DNA of 64,000 nucleotides from the NCBI GenBank assembly GCA_034432155.1, contig DAOUCP010000016.1, positions 11,047 through 75,046 on the forward strand, given 5' to 3'. The notes under the pieces are model-generated. The model did no database searches and was not told the DNA's origin. It was given only the letters and a program-made list of their open reading frames with translations. The position numbers and the translations under genes are program-made. Shown here in pieces: positions 61,042 through 64,000 of this stretch (the first letter of the stretch is position 1; each line of letters begins with the position of its first letter). This DNA comes from DAOUCP01 sp034432155. Its GTDB lineage: Bacteria; Chloroflexota; Anaerolineae; Epilineales; Epilineaceae.

Positions 61042-62705
61042 CGCTCTGGACACCCCGTTGCTGGCAAGAGCCGCGACCAGGCCAGAACGGCCAGGGCGGC
61101 GAGAGCGCCGGCCAGAGCGGCAGCCAGGGCCAGCAGCAGACATAGGCTGGCCACGGCGTCCGAAGCACCGTAGTGCAAGTAGTTGTAAATGCGGACGCTG
61201 AGCGTCGCCTGCCCGGGCGGCAGCACCAGCAGCGTAGCCCCCAACTCCCCCACCGTCAAAGCGAACGCGATGCCGAAAGCGGCCAGGAGCCCGGGTGTCA
61301 GCATCGGCAGCCGCACCTGCACCAGTGCCTGCCACGGCCCGGCTTGGTGGACGCGTGCTGCATCCAAGAGCAGCGGATCGACCTGGCGCAACTGACCCAG
61401 GACCGCAAGCGTGGCGAACGGCAGAAAACGAGCCAGAGAGGCCAACACCGGCATCAGCGGCGTGCCGTACACCGGCAAGGCCACGATGGTACTCCAGATG
61501 GCGATCAGCCCGATGCCAACCAGCGGTGCCGGCAGGGCCAGGGGGGCCGTGACCGCAAGCCACCAGGCTGCTCCCACGCGGTCGCGACGCAGGAGGGGGC
61601 GAGCGGCGCCGAGGCCAATCGGCAGGCTAAGCACGGCCACCACCAGAGCCAGCGCTGTGGTGAGCTGAATCTCGTCCCGGGCGGCGTGTATGGTGAGCCA
61701 AAAGGCCTGCGGCGAGCGGATCTGCCGCAGTAGCACCGCCCCCGGAACGAAGAGGTGAGCCGCGAGCACGACAAGCGCTGCACCCTGTAGCATGCGAAAC
61801 CAGGGCTGCCAGGTCGGCAGCGTCTCGCCAGGAGCGCCGTACCGTCTGGCGCGTCGGCCAAGGGCCCGCAGACCCGCCTGGCTGGCCAGCACCGCCACCG
61901 CCGCCACCGCCACCAGGGGGGCGGCCATCAGGACCGCCCGCGGCACCTCGTTGGTGGCGCTGTACTCGGCGAACACCGCCAGGGGATAGACGTTCACCTG
62001 GAACAGTGCGGGCACGCCATAGTCCAAGAGAGACAGCAGGAACAGCACAGCCGCGGCGGCCACCAACAACGGACGAGCCAGGCGCAACTGCACCCGCCAC
62101 AGCACGACTTCCTCGGGAGCCAATAGCCGGCCCGCCTCGACCAAGACAGCAGGGGCCTGTTCCAACGCCAGCAGACTTACGCCTGCCGCGACGGGCAGAA
62201 GCGACATCACCTCCACCCACCAGGCGCCGCCCCAGCCCCGCAATGGCACCTGCAGCCAGCCCCATCGAGCAAGCGCCTCGTTCCATCGGTAGGCGGCAGC
62301 GGTCCAGGCTAGCGCATGCACATAGGCCGGCACGGGAGCAAGCAGGAGCGGCAGCCAGCGCAGTACCGAGCGTCGACCGGTCCGCCAGCGCGTCAGAACG
62401 GTGGCCACCAGGATGCCAAGCGCTAAGCTGCTCAGGCTGACGGCCAGCGCCAGACCCGCACTGCGCACCAGGAGCGTCCAGCGCTCGCCCAGCGCGATCG
62501 AGCTGGCGAGGGCCTGCCCGCCGCCAAGGCGCACGAAGCGCATGGTGGGCCACACCACTGCCCCCAGCGGCCCGAAGACAACCAGGCCATACAGCCCACA
62601 GCCCACGAGGATGGCAGTCTCGCCCAGGCCGCGAACCGGTCCGCCAAAGAGAGCCGTCCGCACAGCGCGGCGGCCGGCACCGAGCCCGGTAGGTAGGCGC
62701 GCCAC
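61038..62705 (-). CDS. ABC importer permease, two fused halves (FbpB/ThiP type)
   Basis: 555 residues, about twelve helices in two homologous halves. Each half has an EAA-like loop: EAGRLLAPEEVVLWRVQLRLARPLL and DAARVHQAGPWQALVQVRLPML, which dock the ATPase. This one-chain arrangement is typical of ferric iron and thiamine importers. GTG 62705 is 9 bases after the binding-protein stop; the 3' end overlaps the ATPase gene (GTGA). Confidence 0.9.
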   Translation of the reverse strand: MARLPTGLGAGRRAVRTALFGGPVRGLGETAILVGCGLYGLVVFGPLGAVVWPTMRFVRLGGGQALASSIALGERWTLLVRSAGLALAVSLSSLALGILVATVLTRWRTGRRSVLRWLPLLLAPVPAYVHALAWTAAAYRWNEALARWGWLQVPLRGWGGAWWVEVMSLLPVAAGVSLLALEQAPAVLVEAGRLLAPEEVVLWRVQLRLARPLLVAAAAVLFLLSLLDYGVPALFQVNVYPLAVFAEYSATNEVPRAVLMAAPLVAVAAVAVLASQAGLRALGRRARRYGAPGETLPTWQPWFRMLQGAALVVLAAHLFVPGAVLLRQIRSPQAFWLTIHAARDEIQLTTALALVVAVLSLPIGLGAARPLLRRDRVGAAWWLAVTAPLALPAPLVGIGLIAIWSTIVALPVYGTPLMPVLASLARFLPFATLAVLGQLRQVDPLLLDAARVHQAGPWQALVQVRLPMLTPGLLAAFGIAFALTVGELGATLLVLPPGQATLSVRIYNYLHYGASDAVASLCLLLALAAALAGALAALAVLAWSRLLPATGCPER

Positions 62706-62714
62706 CGGCAGCGG

Positions 62715-63740
62715 CTAGCGAACGAAGATGGCGGCCATGTCGGACTTCGCCTCCTCGATGTGAGCCGCCACCTCCGCCAGGCTCACTGCCATGCCCTTGA
62801 CGTTCGTGGTCTCGGGGCACGACAGGCGCACGTCCGTCGGCCGCAGGGCTAACTGCAGCCAGCCGGCCTGCATCAGCTCGGCTTCGCGCTCCGGTTGCAG
62901 GAGGTAGTCCATGAACCTTCGGCCTTCCTCGGGATGGGGACCGCCAGCCACCAAAGCGACAGTGTTGGGAATCACGAGGGTGCCCAGATCTTCCGGCCCC
63001 TGATCGGGAAACACCAGTCGCACCGGTGCGCCCCGCTCGACCGCCCCACAGGCATCGTCGGTGTCGGTGATGCCCCAGGCCAGACGGCCGTCGGCCACCT
63101 GATCGCGCACCACCGAATTGCCGTCGAGGAGAGTAATGCCACGGTCGCGGAGCGCTCGGTAGTAGGTACGGGCCCGCTCCGCGCCCAGAGCGGCGTAGAG
63201 TGCCGCCGCATGCGTGGCCGCAGTGCCGAACATCGGATAGGCCATGCCAACCATCTCCGCAGCCGCCTCCTCGGCGGTCAGGTCGAAGATCGACTTCGGT
63301 TCCTCACCAGGCCTCACCCGCTCGGTGTTGACCAAGAGCACCCGAGCCCGGCCCCCAAACCCGACCCAGCGGTTCTCGGAATCGCGGTAGGCTGCCGGAA
63401 TGCCGGCTGCCGCTGGCGAGGCGTACGATTCCAGCACGCCCTTGTTGGCGAGCTCCACGGTCTGGGCGAATTCGCCACTCCACCAGACATCCGCCTGGGG
63501 CCGATCCTTCTCCGCAAGCAGACGGTTGACCAGCCCGGTCGTCTTGGCCGCTTCGACGTCAAACACCGCCCGGACCCGGACACCGGAGGCGGCCTCGTAG
63601 GCCCGAAGCACCCTCTCCGCGTATGTCTGGTCGACCGAAGTGTAGACCACCACCGTTGGACCCCCGCCCTTGCCCGTGCAGGCGGTGAGAATGAGAACCA
63701 GGACTGCCGGGACGAGCCGTAGGCTAGGTGCGAGTTCCAT
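62715..63740 (-). CDS. Solute-binding lipoprotein of a ferric-type ABC importer
   Basis: 341 residues. Lipoprotein signal peptide with lipobox L-T-A-C. The fold landmarks (TVVVYTSVDQTYAERVLRAYE, VFDVEAAKTTGLVNRLLAEK, ADVWWSGEF, GNSVVRDQVADGRLAWGITDTDD) match FbpA/FutA-like class II binding proteins. Iron(III) is the likeliest ligand, but 2-aminoethylphosphonate or thiamine binders look alike. GGGAGA precedes ATG 63740; the frame open to 63950 is not coding upstream. First gene of the binding protein-permease-ATPase operon. Confidence 0.88.
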   Translation of the reverse strand: MELAPSLRLVPAVLVLILTACTGKGGGPTVVVYTSVDQTYAERVLRAYEAASGVRVRAVFDVEAAKTTGLVNRLLAEKDRPQADVWWSGEFAQTVELANKGVLESYASPAAAGIPAAYRDSENRWVGFGGRARVLLVNTERVRPGEEPKSIFDLTAEEAAAEMVGMAYPMFGTAATHAAALYAALGAERARTYYRALRDRGITLLDGNSVVRDQVADGRLAWGITDTDDACGAVERGAPVRLVFPDQGPEDLGTLVIPNTVALVAGGPHPEEGRRFMDYLLQPEREAELMQAGWLQLALRPTDVRLSCPETTNVKGMAVSLAEVAAHIEEAKSDMAAIFVR

Positions 63741-63823
63741 GCGTGTGTCTCCCAAGCAGGAAAGACGGCGAGCGGACGCGCCACCTGGCCGGCGATGCGA
63801 GCGCGGTGGACGACTGTCCCTCG

Positions 63824-64000
63824 CTATGGCGACGCATCTGCCAGCGGCTGGTACACAAGGGGCAGGAAGAGGTCGCCTGGTGTGCGGCTCGCCAGCTCGG
63901 GTCCACGCACCACCACGAGACCACCGTACTCCGAGGCCACGTAGATCCAACCGTCCAGAGCCGCGGTGCGCTCCGCCACACCCGGCAGCGGAAACGCCCC
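63824..64000 (-). CDS. C-terminal end of an exported LVIVD-like propeller protein (cut by window edge)
   Basis: The last 58 codons of a gene entering from the right. AERTAALDGWIYVASEYGGL followed by VVVRG matches one LVIVD-type blade, and the protein ends with DLFLPLVYQPLADASP, the LP end motif seen in other exported proteins here. The stop is TAG 63824-63826, 83 bases before the binding-protein start, so it may be in the same operon. Confidence 0.6.
   Translation of the reverse strand, partial: GAFPLPGVAERTAALDGWIYVASEYGGLVVVRGPELASRTPGDLFLPLVYQPLADASP

Overview
The window is high-GC, densely packed bacterial DNA. The best guess for its source is a member of the Chloroflexota (inference). 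Supporting signs are the many secreted proteins with Pro/Thr/Ala-rich linkers, LysM and glycosidase-like lipoproteins, a TPM-domain protein, a Vms1-like release-factor homologue, a T-box in front of ileS, and a short hydrophobic 'LP' motif near the ends of several exported proteins. I see no insertion sequence, prophage, CRISPR array or plasmid signal; it reads as ordinary chromosome.

Layout. 1-7128 (minus strand) is a surface-polysaccharide block. It holds a dual-specificity phosphatase, a GT-C membrane glycosyltransferase, and an acyltransferase/aminotransferase/Gfo-Idh trio of the kind that makes 2,3-diacetamido sugars, followed by a GT2 glycosyltransferase and a truncated exported protein. 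7189-13539 (plus) holds a histidine-phosphatase lipoprotein and a core gene run rpsF-ssb-rpsR-peptidylprolyl isomerase-ftsH. 13707-19836 (minus) is a coupled trio of subtilase, TIM-barrel glycosidase-like protein and methyltransferase. 20135-29383 (minus) is the pyrimidine run pyrC-pyrB-pyrF-pyrE-pyrD-pyrK, preceded by a TPM-domain coiled-coil protein and a Vms1-like (baeRF) protein. 29631-30908 (plus) is a principal sigma factor with an excellent promoter and a leader hairpin.

30931-45394 holds a propeller lipoprotein, a LysM glycosidase-like protein, tRNA-Val, an SDR, a CAP-domain protein, an M14 carboxypeptidase, a TerC/Alx protein, a NagD-like HAD phosphatase and an RND exporter. 45538-49586 is a T-box-controlled, divergent isoleucyl-tRNA synthetase. 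Then come a DksA/TraR-type zinc-finger protein, tRNA-Lys, an FG-GAP-like exported protein split by an in-frame TAG, a second GT-C glycosyltransferase, and a conserved protein of unknown function. Two adjacent giant 'WAVG' repeat proteins, a ferric-type ABC importer (ATPase, fused permease, binding protein) and the tail of another exported protein finish the window.

How it works together. Most genes sit in coupled operons: seven junctions use a 4-base GTGA overlap, two use ATGA and one uses TGATG. The main themes are housekeeping (translation, pyrimidines, sigma factor) and a large investment in exported proteins (proteases, glycosidase-like folds, beta-propellers, glycan synthesis). Several in-frame minisatellites (33 and 48 bp) have changed protein ends. 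The most striking one has multiplied the ribosome-binding site and start codon of pyrE.
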